A stretch of 64,000 nucleotides of DNA from Proteles cristata cristata (GCA_017311185.1 JAESUZ010003487.1:964001-1028000), one strand, 5' to 3'. Positions 1 through 11,379 are shown, counted from the first letter of the stretch. Program-made: numbers and translations. The notes: generated by a model not told the origin, from the sequence alone.

Positions 1-1639
1 AATCTCCACATTCTTAACTAATTAGCCATTCATTAATAAAATTATAATTGTAATAATCTCTTAGGAAAAAACGATAAAATACTTATCCCATGTGTCAAAC
101 ATTCAGAAAAGTGCTCAAATATGCAATTTACCCAAATCATCTCTATAAAAATATAACATGAAAACTCTTTCCAAATAAAAGAGTAATCTGCCATCAAGTT
201 CTGCTTCTGTAAAACAACTGACCTGCAGAAAACAGTGTCATGTGTCTGGGAGAACAACGTAGTAGAGGTCTTGGCTGAAGTTAATCAATGTATCAAAAGA
301 ATACTTCTTTATATTTAAATAAACAAGTGTAGGTTACCACCTCACAACATAACTTTTTAACTGAGGATCTGGCTGGTTTGCCCTTCCTTTTTGCACTCAA
401 GTTTTTGGGTCCAATTATTTTTAGAAAATTTGGGCTAGTGTTAAACATCCGTTAAATGAAGATTTTGCTGCTCTCACAAGTTCTACCCCACCTACTCCCC
501 TCCCGCCCCCTTTTCAAGATCACCAACATACCAAGCGCTTTAACTGGAAACTGACACAGCTGTTAGGGAGTCAGGTGGAAAGGAGCCACAGCGGTTCCCT
601 AGTAGGGTTGATACTCAAACCGTAACACATTGTCATCAGCACTCATGTGGCTTTCTTCACATGGAAGGTTTCTAAGAATATGTGAACTAGATGGTGCTCG
701 TGACAAAAATGATACTCCAGACACCTTGAATCTCTGTAAAGTTTTCAATCATTCACTAGTTAATGAATAAGACACCTCCTTCAATAAAAAGAGAACCCGA
801 ATAGTAATTCAAATAACCAAAACTCCACAGGACATTGGCAGAGACAGGGCTAGCTCTGTGGGTCTCAAAAAAAAAAAAAGTCTGCGATTCTCTGTGGTAT
901 CTGTTAAGTTTATCCTCAGATTGTTCAATTTTTCAGTTGATTCCAGTCACATATGGTTAATACATCAGTTAATTCAATGTGGTTCTTTACCCAGAGGCCT
1001 AAGAAACAGGAAAAATTATGAAACACCCACCAGAAGAAATTCTCTCTTAGAGAATGGAAGAGTTTGGTGAATGTACATCAAGAGTAATAATCAACAATAT
1101 GAGACAGTCAGATTTAGCACAAATACACTGCTAGAAGAATGAATTCTTCATTATTTAAAAAGTTTGACTGTGTAAGTACAGCTGATGGGGCAGAATGTGA
1201 AAAAAGTGGATAAGGTATGAACATAGCACTCTTACCTCCAGACGCAAAGCTCCCTTTGTCTTGCTGCTAGACAGCCATGGTACACACTCCCTCGTCCCTC
1301 AACACAGTGTAGTGAAATCAGTGGCCACCTCCCTAATGGTGATCTAGCCAACAAGGGGTAAGAAAATTTTAGTAAGGAAATGGGAACCTGCCTTTTTTGT
1401 TTATAAAGAATAAAGTATATGAAATTGAAAATATCCAGGCGAATTACAGGGTGTAGGTACGGCTTCAGTTTCTTGAATGAAACTCATACCCCCGAGCCTT
1501 CCACAGCCTGACCTCAAGCCGTATGTCCTGCATTTTCTCCCATCACACAGTGTGCCATGTGCTTTAGAGGGAGCTGAAGCCTTCCCTGCTCTCAGACTCC
1601 CTGTGCCTGGGTGGCCCTGTGCCTTTGTTCCCCCCTTCA
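1..1639. other. Unassigned AT-rich intergenic sequence
   Basis: I recognise no gene, RNA or repeat family here. There is a 13-base A run near 868-880. The open frames are short and lack protein-like features. Confidence 0.5.
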
Positions 1640-1775
1640 GTCTCCCAGGGATGCTCATTTCCCACCAGTTTTCCATGTCCACACATATCCGTCCTTCAAA
1701 TCCAGCTCAAATTCCACTTCCTCATAAAAGACTTCCTGATTCCCCAATGGGATGATCTCTGTCAAGGATAAATCT
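1640..1775 (+). mobile_element. L2 LINE 3'-region fragment (probable)
   Basis: The text around 1690-1750 (CCAGCTCAAATTCCACTTCC followed by a 'gacttcctgattcccc' phrase) resembles the end of the L2 coding region, where L2 reads roughly 'aaatgtcacctcctc...gaggccttccctgacc'. It is diverged, so the boundaries are approximate. A 91-codon minus-strand open frame crosses it and is read as antisense noise. Confidence 0.42.
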
Positions 1776-2685
1776 CTGTGGCAATGTATATGTCCATAAA
1801 CAAATAACTGCAGCCGCCGAACTGTAAAACTAGCTCTCTCTATCTTGGGTACTGGGTATTTGTGTGTCTTATTGGATTTCTGGGGATTTTTCTCCACTGG
1901 AAGCTCTTGGTTGGCAAAGGAGGTGTCCATGTCCTAAGAACTTTGCATTTATTCAACAAATGTATGCTCAGACACTATTGGCTGAATGAAAAGAAATAAA
2001 TGCTTACTGTTGCTTGTAGCATATTCATCAGTAGGCATTAAGTCAAACATATTCAGTCATAGAGCTGAGTGCCTCAGCTAGAGAAAAATAAAATGTTGCT
2101 GGTCCCTTATTCCCTTACTGTGGTTCTAATATCCCTCCAGCTATTCACTGGACAGTGAGGACTCAACCTATGGACTGGGAGCTGAAGTCGATTAGTAAAA
2201 GCCATTTAATATTTCTTCTGATCCTGGGATTCTATGATCCTGTGAAGATATCAGAGGTTCTGATAGTAGGAGCTCCATTAATAGTCTTGAGTGAATGAAG
2301 TCGGTATTGGCAGACAGCATTGGCAAGTATGTTTGCATCCTACATAATGTATCAATGTAGAGCAGACCTAATCATATGGGCAAGGGCTTCATTTAAAAGC
2401 ATGTTTCCATCTATTACTTGGTAGTTTCTTTTTCTTTCTAACATTCACTGTACTTACGTAAACCAAAATTGATCTCATTCCCAGAAAAATAATACTTTTA
2501 CCACCTTCGATCATTTCTTACAATGTGAAGAAGATAAACAGTTGCACAGTTCCCTATGTATACAAAAGCAGATGTTTTAAATACTTTTTTAAATGTAAGT
2601 GATGATATTCAGAAAAGGCAGAATTATAGCTAGCACTTTGATTCAAAAATATGAAGCTGTGATCTGAACTGCTTCAGAATCATTC
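1776..2685. other. Unassigned intergenic sequence
   Basis: No clear family is visible. The words near 1945-1975 (TTTATTCAACAAATGTATG) recall an L2 minus-strand 3' end, but too little is preserved to call. Confidence 0.4.
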
Positions 2686-3260
2686 TGTATCTCCCTCCCC
2701 ACAATCCTGAGTTTCTGCCTTCAGAAACTTCCAGCCCTCAGAAAGCCTCCCACCTTCTTCCCAAAGATTCTGTTCCTTCCTTCCTTCTCCTGTCCCTCGC
2801 CCCATCAGTTTTCACCCCTGTCTCTTCAACCTCTCCTCTGTGTCCTATTTTTCCCGTTTCAGATAAGCAGTATCACGTTTCCTTAACCTTAAAAATAACA
2901 GCCACCTTCCTTAAACCTATATCCTTCTCGAGGTACTCGCCATCTCTCTCTTCCCTTTAATGGTCAAGCTTCAGGAAACAGATGGAACTTGCTGTCACCT
3001 CTTCTTCACCTTCCACTCATTCTCTCAATCAACTGCCATGTCTTCCACTCATACCACTATGCCAAAATCATCTGTGCCAAGGATACCAATGACCCACTGA
3101 AGCACAAACGGATTCAACCCTTTCAGTGCTCATCTCGGCCCTGTTGACGATTCTTCTTGAACTTTCGTAACCCTTGATTTTGCAGTCATCACACCCCACT
3201 GGTACTCACACATCTCTGGGCACTGATGTTATGCACTCACACCTTTTTAACTTATAACTT
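2686..3260 (+). mobile_element. L2 LINE fragment
   Basis: This is CT-rich sequence with L2 ORF2 phrases in plus orientation. GGATACCAATGACCCACT (about 3079) matches the L2 'gtcaccaatgacctcc' stretch, and TTCAGTGCTCATCTCGGCCC (about 3121) matches 'ctcagtcctcatcttacttgacc'. It is heavily diverged, as expected for a mammalian-wide element, and has no open frame of useful length. Confidence 0.58.
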
Positions 3261-3639
3261 GTTATTGTTTCAAGTACAGAACAATATATAACGTAATTTC
3301 ACAAACACCTAGAATTCATGCCCATTAAACTCAGAATCACTGTGTAATATTTTCTGTCAGACTCCTTTTTCCCTCATTGTACCCTTAAAAATTCTGTAGG
3401 GAATATCCCTGTATTCTCCTTAAGAAACAAAAGGGAGAAACTGCATTTCAGATAAAGCTAAAGATTATTTTGTTCACCACTCTTATTCAACACTATTTTC
3501 TTCCCTGCCCTTCTCCTCACACAATCATTATCATGACGTTAGTGTATAGGTCTCTGGTTCGTTTTTAAATTTTTTCTTCCACATATGTGTAAGTCATATG
3601 TTACGTGGTTCTCCGTGTGCTTTCTAGATTTACATAAAA

Positions 3640-3930
3640 GATAACATGGTAAGATTTTAACTTTTTATGCCCTTTTTTTGAGGGAAGTCCAACATTATTA
3701 TTGAAAGGTCCGTCTATATTGCTATGTAAAAATCAAACTCAACCATTCAGTTGTGTTAATACATTTATTTACATGACTCTGCAGCACTTGATGTATTCAA
3801 TCCTTCAATAATGAGCATATAGATTATTTCTGATTCTTTGCTATTGCAAAGAAAGCTGTAAAGAAGCTCTTTTCCCATGTCTCTTGCCTACATGTGAGAA
3901 ATCTTCTCAGGTCTGCTCAGGTCTTGCTTA
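3640..3930 (-). mobile_element. Ancient L1 3'-region fragment (tentative)
   Basis: The order of words (GATTATTTCTGATTCTTTGC, then TATTGCAAAGAAAGCTG, then a description-like 'agctcttttcccatgtctc') resembles the inverted end of old L1 ORF2, where consensus reads 'ggttgtttccactttttggctattatgaataatgctgc'. Divergence is high. It lies between two L2 pieces and may have inserted into one L2 copy. Confidence 0.35.
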
Positions 3931-3974
3931 AATTAGATGCATGCCCCACTCCATTTTCAATGTTATCTTTTTAT

Positions 3975-4365
3975 AATAAAAACCCAACAGTGTGACTCTC
4001 CTCCTTAAAATCTTCAACCGGCTCCCCCTCCACTATAATATAAATTGCATAATCTGGGACTTATATAAGACCCTCCTTATCTGATCTGCCTCCCACCCAC
4101 CTCTCAAATTCATCTCCCACCCCTTTGCCTTACACTGTAGTCCTACTAATCTATTTCCGGTGTTTCAACATTTCAGAACTGCTTTTCAGAGTGTGACACC
4201 AGGTCTCTCGTTTCTGCATTTGCGTGTGCTGTGCCCCGTGTTTAGGGTAACTGCCCCACACCATCTCTGCCTACTAATTCCTTCCTGTCCTTCAAAATTC
4301 AACTTAGGTGCCATTCCCTTTGGGAAGCCCACCGTTTCTCTCCTTCTAAGATGATTGAGGATTTC
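3975..4365 (+). mobile_element. L2 LINE 3'-region fragment
   Basis: TGTGACTCTCCTCCTTAAAA then CTTCAACCGGCTCCCC match the L2 phrases 'gtcactcctctgctcaaaaccctccaatggctcc'. 'gacccctccttatctgatctgcctcccac' and 'ccttcaaaattcaacttaggtgcc' follow in the expected L2 order. This is probably the downstream part of the same L2 seen at 2686-3260. Confidence 0.6.
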
Positions 4366-5054
4366 AAGACAAAACGTGCATCTTCTAATAATTAAACGCC
4401 AAGATCACTAGTCAACATCTCGTTCCCTTGTGTCTATGCATTAGGTTGAGAACCGACAACCTTTCCTGCTTCTAACGGGTGGTAGATCAGGCATGAATGC
4501 CCTGGAACGGTCGGCGTTCCTTTGTCACTGAGAACACTGCAATCGGAAGCAAACTGTGTACTTTGGGCCACATTAAAGAGGGATAAATGCACTTTGCTTT
4601 TACCAGAGAACGAAGCTTCACGTTCTTAACTGTCACGTGACTGCTCTCTGTTCTACTCTTTCTCTCTCTTTTCTCACATAGGCAAGAAGGATTTTTAAGG
4701 ATACAACTCAGAAACTTCTTTTCTCGGTGGGGTTACACTTACTACTGAAACACCTGTGCCCTGTTTCACACACTCTCCGTGAACAAAAGACACAAAGAGC
4801 CCGCTGGGGCTAAAATGATTTCACAGATTATGAACCTCACTGAGTCTTACTCACGAAAGAGTTTCCTGCTACAGATGTGAGCCGCCAGAACCGCCATAGC
4901 TGAGCCAGGCCTCCCCAGGTGAGCGCATTTCACACACCATCAGGAAAAATTATCACTTGAAATATGGGAATGGGAGTAGAGTGTGGATCCTCCGTGGAGG
5001 TAATCACTGCTCCACAGGGATTGCATTTCCAAAGCCTACAGTGAGTGGTTCTGA
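4366..5054. other. Unassigned intergenic sequence
   Basis: No repeat family, RNA or exon signal is recognised. GC content rises gradually towards the CpG-rich patch further right. Confidence 0.4.
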
Positions 5055-5058
5055 CCAT

Positions 5059-5097
5059 GGCGGGAAGTGGGGGGGTGGGGGGCGGAAGGGGGGGAGA
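5059..5097 (+). other. G-rich run with quadruplex potential
   Basis: Four G runs (3, 7, 6 and 7 G) are separated by loops of 1-5 bases between 5061 and 5095. This satisfies the usual G3+N1-7 pattern on the plus strand. No function is implied by sequence alone. Confidence 0.55.
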
Positions 5098-5199
5098 AAG
5101 GAGAAAAGTTGGGTTAATAATCACGTGGAGGGAAGTTTACATGTTGAGAAAGTAAATAAGCTTCCCTTTTTCTCATCTGCTACTACTCTCAGTCAGAAA

Positions 5200-5345
5200 C
5201 TTTAGTGAGTGTCCACTCTGGCGGAACACTGTTCTGGGCTCAGCTGACACAGACAGAAGGGGCTGGGGGCAGGGAAGGGAGGAGCTCACAGTCCGGGGGA
5301 GGAGCCAAATAAACAGATCAGGCAAGCTGCACGTTAGGCGCTGGG
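5200..5345 (-). mobile_element. L2 LINE 3' end
   Basis: The phrases GGAACACTGTTCTGGGCTCA, 'ggaggagctcacagtccggggg' and 'aataaacagatcaggc' are the reverse complement of the typical L2 3' terminus. That terminus reads, in sense, '...ctagaatgtgagctcc...cccagcgcctagaacagtgcc'. The body is diverged but the word order is right. Confidence 0.55.
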
Positions 5346-5524
5346 ATGCTGCCACAGGCCACTTGCGATGAAAGCACCAGGGAGAGGTTCCTAAATGAGA
5401 CGTAAGGCACTGAGGCCCAGGACGGGACCGGGGGAGGACATGCTTCTTCATGTACACGGTGGCCTGTAAAGGACAGCAAGCTGCTCCATGGATTCGATTT
5501 GTCCTCAGTAGCAGGCCTCTGTGT

Positions 5525-6100
5525 GCACAGTTCTGGGAGGGAGCCGGCGCCTAATAGTGCCCACCATTGTCCACCAGTCCCCCGAACGGTGCATCTTCTT
5601 GGTAGGGGTCACGCCAGTGTGTAAAATGCGATCCTGGTGACAGCTGCCACCGGGGCACACTCGGGCCAGAGCGCAGAGCAGAGCCTTCACCTGGGAACGG
5701 AAGCTCCTCCTGGTTTGTCAGCTGTGCCTTGGGGTCCGCGGTGGTTGCTTGGAGCTCCCCGGCAGCTTTCCCGTATCACGGCGGGGGTAAGCTTCCAAGG
5801 TACAACCACACTTGGGTACTGACCGACCCCAAGGCTTATGAGCCTATTTTTTTGCTAGTCTGCAGAGATGAGAGGCTCCTAAACATGGAGATGCCCTTCC
5901 CAATGCGGCCCCCCCTTACCCTTCAGGCGTCACCTCCTCCCACTCCCTGCGGGCCCCCACCCCCACCCCCCGCCCCCGAGCACCCTGCCCCAGGGCTCAC
6001 TGCGACCCAGAATTCGCCCTTCTTTCCTTGACGCCACACGTGCGCGTCGTGTTCCTTACGCCTGTAGTGACCTTTCTCGCTTTCCTTTTGCGACCGGAAA
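5525..6100. other. CpG-rich patch (weak CpG-island candidate)
   Basis: I count about 33 CpG dinucleotides in roughly 575 bp, with GC near 60%. That gives an observed/expected ratio of about 0.6-0.7 by hand, against strong CpG depletion in most of the window. A C-run cluster at 5954-5989 gives quadruplex potential on the minus strand. A short promoter-like CACGTG-type word (ACACGTGCGCG) lies near 6036. No TATA box, transcript start or exon could be placed. Alternatives are a decaying CpG island, a GC-rich regulatory element, or chance. Confidence 0.45.
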
Positions 6101-6179
6101 AATCTACACATGCCTCATCTACGTCACCTTCGAGCAGAAAGGATCACTTCTGTGTGTATTCGTAACTCTGAATATATCC

Positions 6180-6490
6180 ATTGCCAAACTGTTCGGTATT
6201 ACTAGCTCTACAGGCTGAATCCCACGCCATGTTCAAAAGTCCCTCTCTGCCCCAAACCCAGTATCTGTTCCCACAGCCCACTGAGCACCTTCACTTGCCC
6301 TGGCCAGATAGCCAGCATCCCCTCCACCTGATCCCCTATGCGTTGTCTAAGCTAATTAATCCTATCTCCTAAGTATCTCTGACATTTATCTCTGCATTTG
6401 CCTTATCACTGGCATGGATTATTATTTCTGTCCTACCATGTCGCTTTTGCTTTTTCACTAAGCTCTTTACCTCTGGTTTCCAATCCCTCA
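6180..6490 (+). mobile_element. L2 LINE fragment (probable)
   Basis: Pyrimidine-rich sequence ends with ATCACTGGCATGGATTATTA and 'cctaccatgtcgc'. These resemble the L2 segment 'catctctcgcctggattattgcaatagcctcc'. It is old and diverged. Confidence 0.42.
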
Positions 6491-6497
6491 TGCTTTT

Positions 6498-6605
6498 GAG
6501 GTGCTATAGCCAAGTGGTTACACGTCCAGACTCTCCTGCCTGCTGACCTTGGTTCCAGTTTCAGCATTGCTACTTATTGCTTCTGTGGCTTAGTAAGAGA
6601 AGAAA
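6498..6605 (+). mobile_element. MIR fragment (tRNA-derived mammalian SINE)
   Basis: AGCCAAGTGGTTACACGTCC..., followed by a 'gactctcctgcctgctgaccttggttcca' phrase and 'ttgctacttattgcttctgtggctta', follows the MIR order: 'gtggttaagagc', 'agactgcctgggtt', 'gccacttactagctgtg'. Confidence 0.55.
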
Positions 6606-7454
6606 CGCCAGCACTCACCTGCTAGGTTGCGTGAAAATGTGAAGTGTGGTAACAGATGGAAAGTGCCAGAGAAGAGATCGTGATAAGATAAGGTTTCCTT
6701 AAATGTCAATAGTGTTACTATTCTTTCAGTACCTGTGCCACCTCTAGAATTGTTTCTAGGTCTTCTTTTTGGAAGTCTGATAACTTTCCTCTCCAGGGAA
6801 GAATGCTTCTGGGACTTTCCATGGGTCTTTGAAATTTGTGGACTTTGTGAGACCCTCCCCGGTCTCCTGTAGACCCTTCTAGCCTTTTCTACAGACAAGA
6901 GGGGTGCCTCAGACAAGGGGTCCCCACCCTTCCATGGAATCTCTTTAGCCTTCTTTTCTGCTGAGTTATTTCACTACAGGACACTTCCCCTTCATCCACC
7001 TGGCCATTTCCAACTCATTCTCCAGACTCAATCCACAGGCCAAGTTCACTATCTGAGGAGCCTAAGAAAACAAACAGAAACACACAGAACAGTTTTCAAA
7101 CAGGGTAATAAATATTTTTGATTTTCATCTACAATGAAACAGCATTACATATAGGTTATATTAAATGATAATTATTTGGGATTTTTCTTTTCTCCACTGT
7201 TGTCAACAGCTCTTCTGAACTGACCACCAAATAACTCTGTGACCTTTGCTTTCCCCGACTAAAAATGACTTTTGGCTTTGACTGTTTAGAATAATATCTT
7301 TGTTGAACGACAGATGCCCAGAGCCACCCATTAAGATCATTCATATTTCAAAGCCATTTTATAATTCAGTAGATTTGGACCAAGCAAGGATTAAAGAGAT
7401 TTGGGTTTTTGAGATTTTAAATGCTTAATCTTAATTAAACCCACACTTAACACC
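6606..7454. other. Unassigned intergenic sequence
   Basis: No element is recognised with confidence. The 6905-7070 part is pyrimidine-rich and could be a decayed L2 3' end, but that is not supported well enough to call. Confidence 0.4.
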
Positions 7455-8050
7455 CTTTTCTATCCTATCCCCAGGGGCCTACAGAATAAGAGAGGAAAAA
7501 TATCTCTTCCCTTAAGTGGCCAAGGCTGATGAAGAGACGGACACGCTGAAAAATAGATTCAAAGAAACGAGAAATGCTCCAACAGAACACAGGCTGATGT
7601 GAGAAGGGGGACAGGAAAGAATTCAGTCCTGTCTAAAAGTGAAGGTGAAACCCAGGTAGACAGAAGAAGGGACTCTTGGGACTGGGACTCTTCATGTGCA
7701 CCCACTGAAGGAAGAACTCAAGCACAGGGCCCACGCATGAGGCAAGGAAATCATGGACCTTGTAGCACAAGGGGATGGAAAAGCTTGGAGATGTGAATAG
7801 ACGTGGACAAGTGACAGGAGGTAATTCTAGAGGAGCATGTGGATGCCAGAGAGGAAGGGTCTTCCATGCCAGGTTAAAGAATCTGAACCTTATGCTGTGG
7901 ATAATCACATTCTGTTGAAAAGTTTTAAGATCTGCAAACACAACCATATTTCTGTTTCTAAAGGAATACATTGGTGCTAAAGTGCTAGACATGTCATTGT
8001 TTGAAGGCAAGGGGAGCAATTAGCAGCTTGCTGTTATAGTGAGGCAAGAA
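7455..8050 (-). mobile_element. L2 LINE fragment
   Basis: Purine-rich sequence shows inverted L2 phrases. There are gene-desert-typical words such as CACGCTGAAAAATAGATTC and 'gtggatgccagagaggaagggtcttccatgcc'. 'tctgttgaaaagttttaag' near 7912 corresponds to the antisense of L2 'aaaaccctccaatgg'. It is heavily diverged, with no L2 frame preserved. Confidence 0.5.
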
Positions 8051-8685
8051 GGGGGTTGCCAAGCCTACTACACATTAGGATGAACTTGATAGGAAAGACT
8101 CCTGTCTTTGTAGAATAGTGTGTGGCTGCATCTGCAGATCTAAGGGAAATGGTAAAATGACTTCTAATGTTTGTTTCTAGTATGTTCTATGTATTTCTAC
8201 AATTAACTACTTCTGAGGCATATCAATTATGAATGTAGATTGTAATATTTTTACTTTTTGCTCCAATGTTGTATTAAAAGCATAGGACTCGGGATCCTGG
8301 ATTAGGCACTGATTGATCCTTGACATAAACGGACATTCTCAGCGTCTCGGATTCTATTTACAGCAGAGGAATTTTAAAGAGGCAGCTTCTTTGGTATTTG
8401 TTTGCCTGAGCTATGGAGGCAAAGTATTGGATGAGAAGGGAAGGACTTTGAAATGCTTTCTCAGATAGAATAGACCAGGGAGGAATTAGGACTATTGCAT
8501 TGGCTCTTGTGCCTTGAGAGTGTGCTTACTTCATAGGTTCTTTCAATCTGTTCAGTCCAGTTGATCCTTAGCTGAAAGGCAATGCCAAGTAGAATGAAGA
8601 CATATTCAGATGGAGACTAGATGGGAGGGGCATGTACACCGGGGGGTGGGGGTGGGGAGCTCAACCAGGGTGATCTAGTCTCTTT
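8051..8685. other. Unassigned intergenic sequence
   Basis: Nothing recognised. A G-rich stretch at 8640-8657 has only three uninterrupted runs and does not meet the standard quadruplex pattern. Confidence 0.4.
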
Positions 8686-8696
8686 AAAAGAAGTCT

Positions 8697-8894
8697 AGGG
8701 GCACCTGGATGGGTCAGTCAGTTAAGCATCAGATTTCAGCTCAGGTCATGGTTTCATGGCTTGTGGGTTCGAGCCCCTGCGTCAGGCTCTGCACTGATAG
8801 CATGGAACCTGCTTCAGATCCTCTGTCTCCCTCTCTCTCTCTCTATGCCTTCCCCGCCCTCTCTCTCAAAAATAAATAAGCATTAAAAAAAAAT
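8697..8894 (+). mobile_element. SINEC_Fc-type felid SINE
   Basis: The tRNA-Lys-derived head starts at the GGGG of 'ggggcacctgg'. The B-box GGGTTCGAGCCC is at about 8766, followed by a CT-rich body and the AAATAAGCATTAAAA tail. The flanking duplication AAAAGAAG is at 8686-8693 and 8895-8902. It is moderately diverged from consensus. Confidence 0.9.
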
Positions 8895-9105
8895 AAAAGA
8901 AGCCTCAAGGTCAATTCCCTTTCTTGGCCCTCTGGCACATGTACTGATGCCCAAAGTGTACAAGTTATCCTGAAATCAGACCACCTCTGCTGAACTAAGG
9001 AAACTCCATACTCACCGGCTAAATAATTGACATTTTTATTATCTCAAACCTGGGAACTCTTCTTTTTCTATGTGCTCTGCCACTAATCTTGGGCATTATT
9101 TTCTT

Positions 9106-9336
9106 TTTTTTTTTTTTTTTTAAATGTTTTATTTATTTCTAGGAGAGAGAGAGAGACAGACAGGCAGCGTGAGCAGGGGAGGGTCAGAGAGAGAGGAAAT
9201 CACAGACTGAAACAGGCTCCAGGCTCTGAGCTGGCAGTCAGCACAGAGCCCGACGCGGGGCTCGAACCCACGAACCGTGAGATCATGACCTAAGCGAAAA
9301 TCGGTCGCTTAACCGACTAAGCCACCCAGGCGCCCC
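9106..9336 (-). mobile_element. SINEC_Fc2-type felid SINE
   Basis: The poly-T start, then ATTTATTTCTAGGAGAGAGA, is the reversed Fc2 tail. CTCGAACCCACGAACC is the reversed B box, and the head ends in GCGCCCC at 9336. A 20-bp duplication (ATCTTGGGCATTATTTTCTT) flanks it at 9086-9105 and 9337-9356 with no mismatch. It forms an inverted pair with the next SINE. Confidence 0.95.
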
Positions 9337-9438
9337 ATCTTGGGCATTATTTTCTTAAAAGTAAGCTTTCTTCCCATGTCTAAATCTCTTTGTTAGATCT
9401 CTTAGGATAATGATTCTTAAAACACATATGATGGTCTG

Positions 9439-9659
9439 GGGGTGCCTGGGTGGCTTAGTCGGTTAAGCGTCTGACTTTCACTTAGGTCATGATCTCGCGG
9501 TTCATGGGTTCGAGCCCTGCGTCGGGCTCTGTGCTGACTGCCAGCTCAGAGCCTGGATCCTGTTTCAGTCTGTGACTCCCTCTCTCTCTGACCCTCCCCT
9601 GCTCACGCTGTCTCTCTCTCTCTCCTAGAAATAAATAAAACATTAAAAAAAATAAAAAA
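9439..9659 (+). mobile_element. SINEC_Fc2-type felid SINE, perfect target duplication
   Basis: The Fc2 body is full length, with head, GGTTCGAGCCC-type B box, TCTCTCCTAGAAATAAATAA tail and A-rich end. The 20-bp flanks AAAACACATATGATGGTCTG at 9419-9438 and 9660-9679 are identical. The insertion point reads TT/AAAA, the L1 endonuclease preference. The perfect flanks point to a recent insertion. Confidence 0.96.
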
Positions 9660-9679
9660 AAAACACATATGATGGTCTG

Positions 9680-11361
9680 TCTATCGATCTATCTAAGGAT
9701 GGCTGATTCTACACCTGTTTTATGTGGCTAGTCAGGTAACATTTGAAGTGTGCAGGAAAAAAATCTTCCTCACTTTGAATGTTGGGGTGTAAAATTCCAC
9801 CCTAAAAAATATGCATCTGTTTAGGTTACCTTCTTCTGCATAGGTTACCTTTCTCTTCCCCCTCCTTCTGGGGGGAATTGCTACTCTGTACAGAGGATTC
9901 AAGTATCAGCCCATGATTCTTTATGATGAATGCCGACTCTGGAGCCCACTGGGAGAGGAGAAGAGGGTGAGAGCAACAGAGAGGGAAAGAGAAGCAGAAA
10001 GGAAGCCGGCACCGAAGTCATGAAAACTCAACATTTGTAGAGATGCTCTAACTACATGTTTTGTTCAAACTTATCTGTGAAGAAGAATACAAGGTCTTTC
10101 TCAAGGCCCTCTCTCACAACTGAAGAGTGAGAGTTTGTCTGAAGACAAACTAACAGAGTTCCCTTAGTGAAGTATTTATCTGATAGAGACTGAGTCATTC
10201 AAAAGAAACGATTACAGTGGAAGAGAATGAGTTTAACATTCAATTGTAAATTCCCGATCATCCCATAATCCAGCAGGTGGTGCCTATGGAGATTAGATCA
10301 ATTTAGAAAAATAAAGATGTAACACTTCATTTCATAGTTGAACAGTATGTGAGTAAGTTAGCAATCCTGTAAGCACAGCCCATGGCCTCGTGAGATCCCA
10401 GCCACGACGCACCTTCACAGTCCTGGCGCTCAGCAACGGGGATTCATCTGCTGTTGCAAGCCTGTGGCCCAGCTTGCCCTACACAAAATACTAGGCATCT
10501 TCTCACCCTTTGGGCTCAGCATTTCCCCCTACTTCTCAACTTTTGTGTCAACGTGATTTCCCTTTCATGCTTGCTTCCCACCATCACTGAAGACCTGCTC
10601 TGAACCCATCCACCTAATTCCCCATCTGCTTCCTAAGTGTGCCTTCTCCCTCAGGACTGTTCTTTCTCCCTGAATTCTCAAATGATGCCCACGATATTTG
10701 GTCTTCCCACACAACCAGAAGACTGCCTCAAGTCTAACAAAATATTGTTGTTGCTTTGGCAACCTCGCCACCGCACCTTGTGGCAGCCCAGATAAGATAA
10801 ACATTAGCAGTGTCCCCTTGAATACTATGAAATGGCTTCCTGAGTTCCTAAGAGCCAAGACTATGTTCATGTTGGTTGAGATTTGCCAGAGGCCCATCTT
10901 TGACCCCACTTTACTTTTGCTACATACAGTACTGGGGCCACTACTGAGGGTTAAGACCACTAAATAGAAAGACAAATGCTAATCAAAGAGTCTAGATTAA
11001 CTGAAGATCATGCAAATTAGGATTTAAGGAAGAAGGTACTAGTTATATGCAGGTGTTTATTTTTTAAAAGCTCAAAGTGTTTATTTGCTTTATTATTCAC
11101 TGTGTTTTGATTCGCACAAATTCATGACTGGTGAACTTGAACAGAATAGCAATTCATGACCACTGATAAATCACAACCATTTATGAATTTTGTTACAAGT
11201 GATTTATTAGTAACAATATGCTTCAGTGGAGTTTAGGAATTGCCTTTTGTAATTACTTTGAGCAGCTTCAGGTTTATTTCTGCCACAAGACTTTTTTCAC
11301 TTGTACTCTGAGATGCTTGCTTAGATGGAATAGGAGGCAGAGGAGTTACAGCTATTGCATT
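9680..11361. other. Unassigned intergenic sequence
   Basis: About 1.7 kb without a recognised repeat or gene. It includes a purine-rich strip (9952-10010). A 136-codon minus-strand open frame (10565-10975) has no recognisable domain and overlaps an 89-codon plus-strand frame, so coding is not supported. Confidence 0.4.
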
Positions 11362-11379
11362 AGAAGCAATGCATGGGTG

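Noticed and set aside
1655..1930. 91-codon minus-strand frame with protein-like composition (VEFELDLKDG near its end)
   Set aside because: Its last third is antisense to an L2-like segment, and no known protein family was recognised.
8640..8657. G-rich run as a quadruplex motif
   Set aside because: Only three separated G runs are present, so the standard four-run pattern is not met.
9106..9659. tRNA genes suggested by A-box and B-box sequences
   Set aside because: The boxes belong to tRNA-Lys-derived SINE heads followed by CT bodies and A-rich tails with target duplications. No free-standing tRNA cloverleaf was found.
10565..10975. 136-codon minus-strand frame
   Set aside because: No domain or signal is recognisable, an opposing frame overlaps it, and no splice or start context was found.
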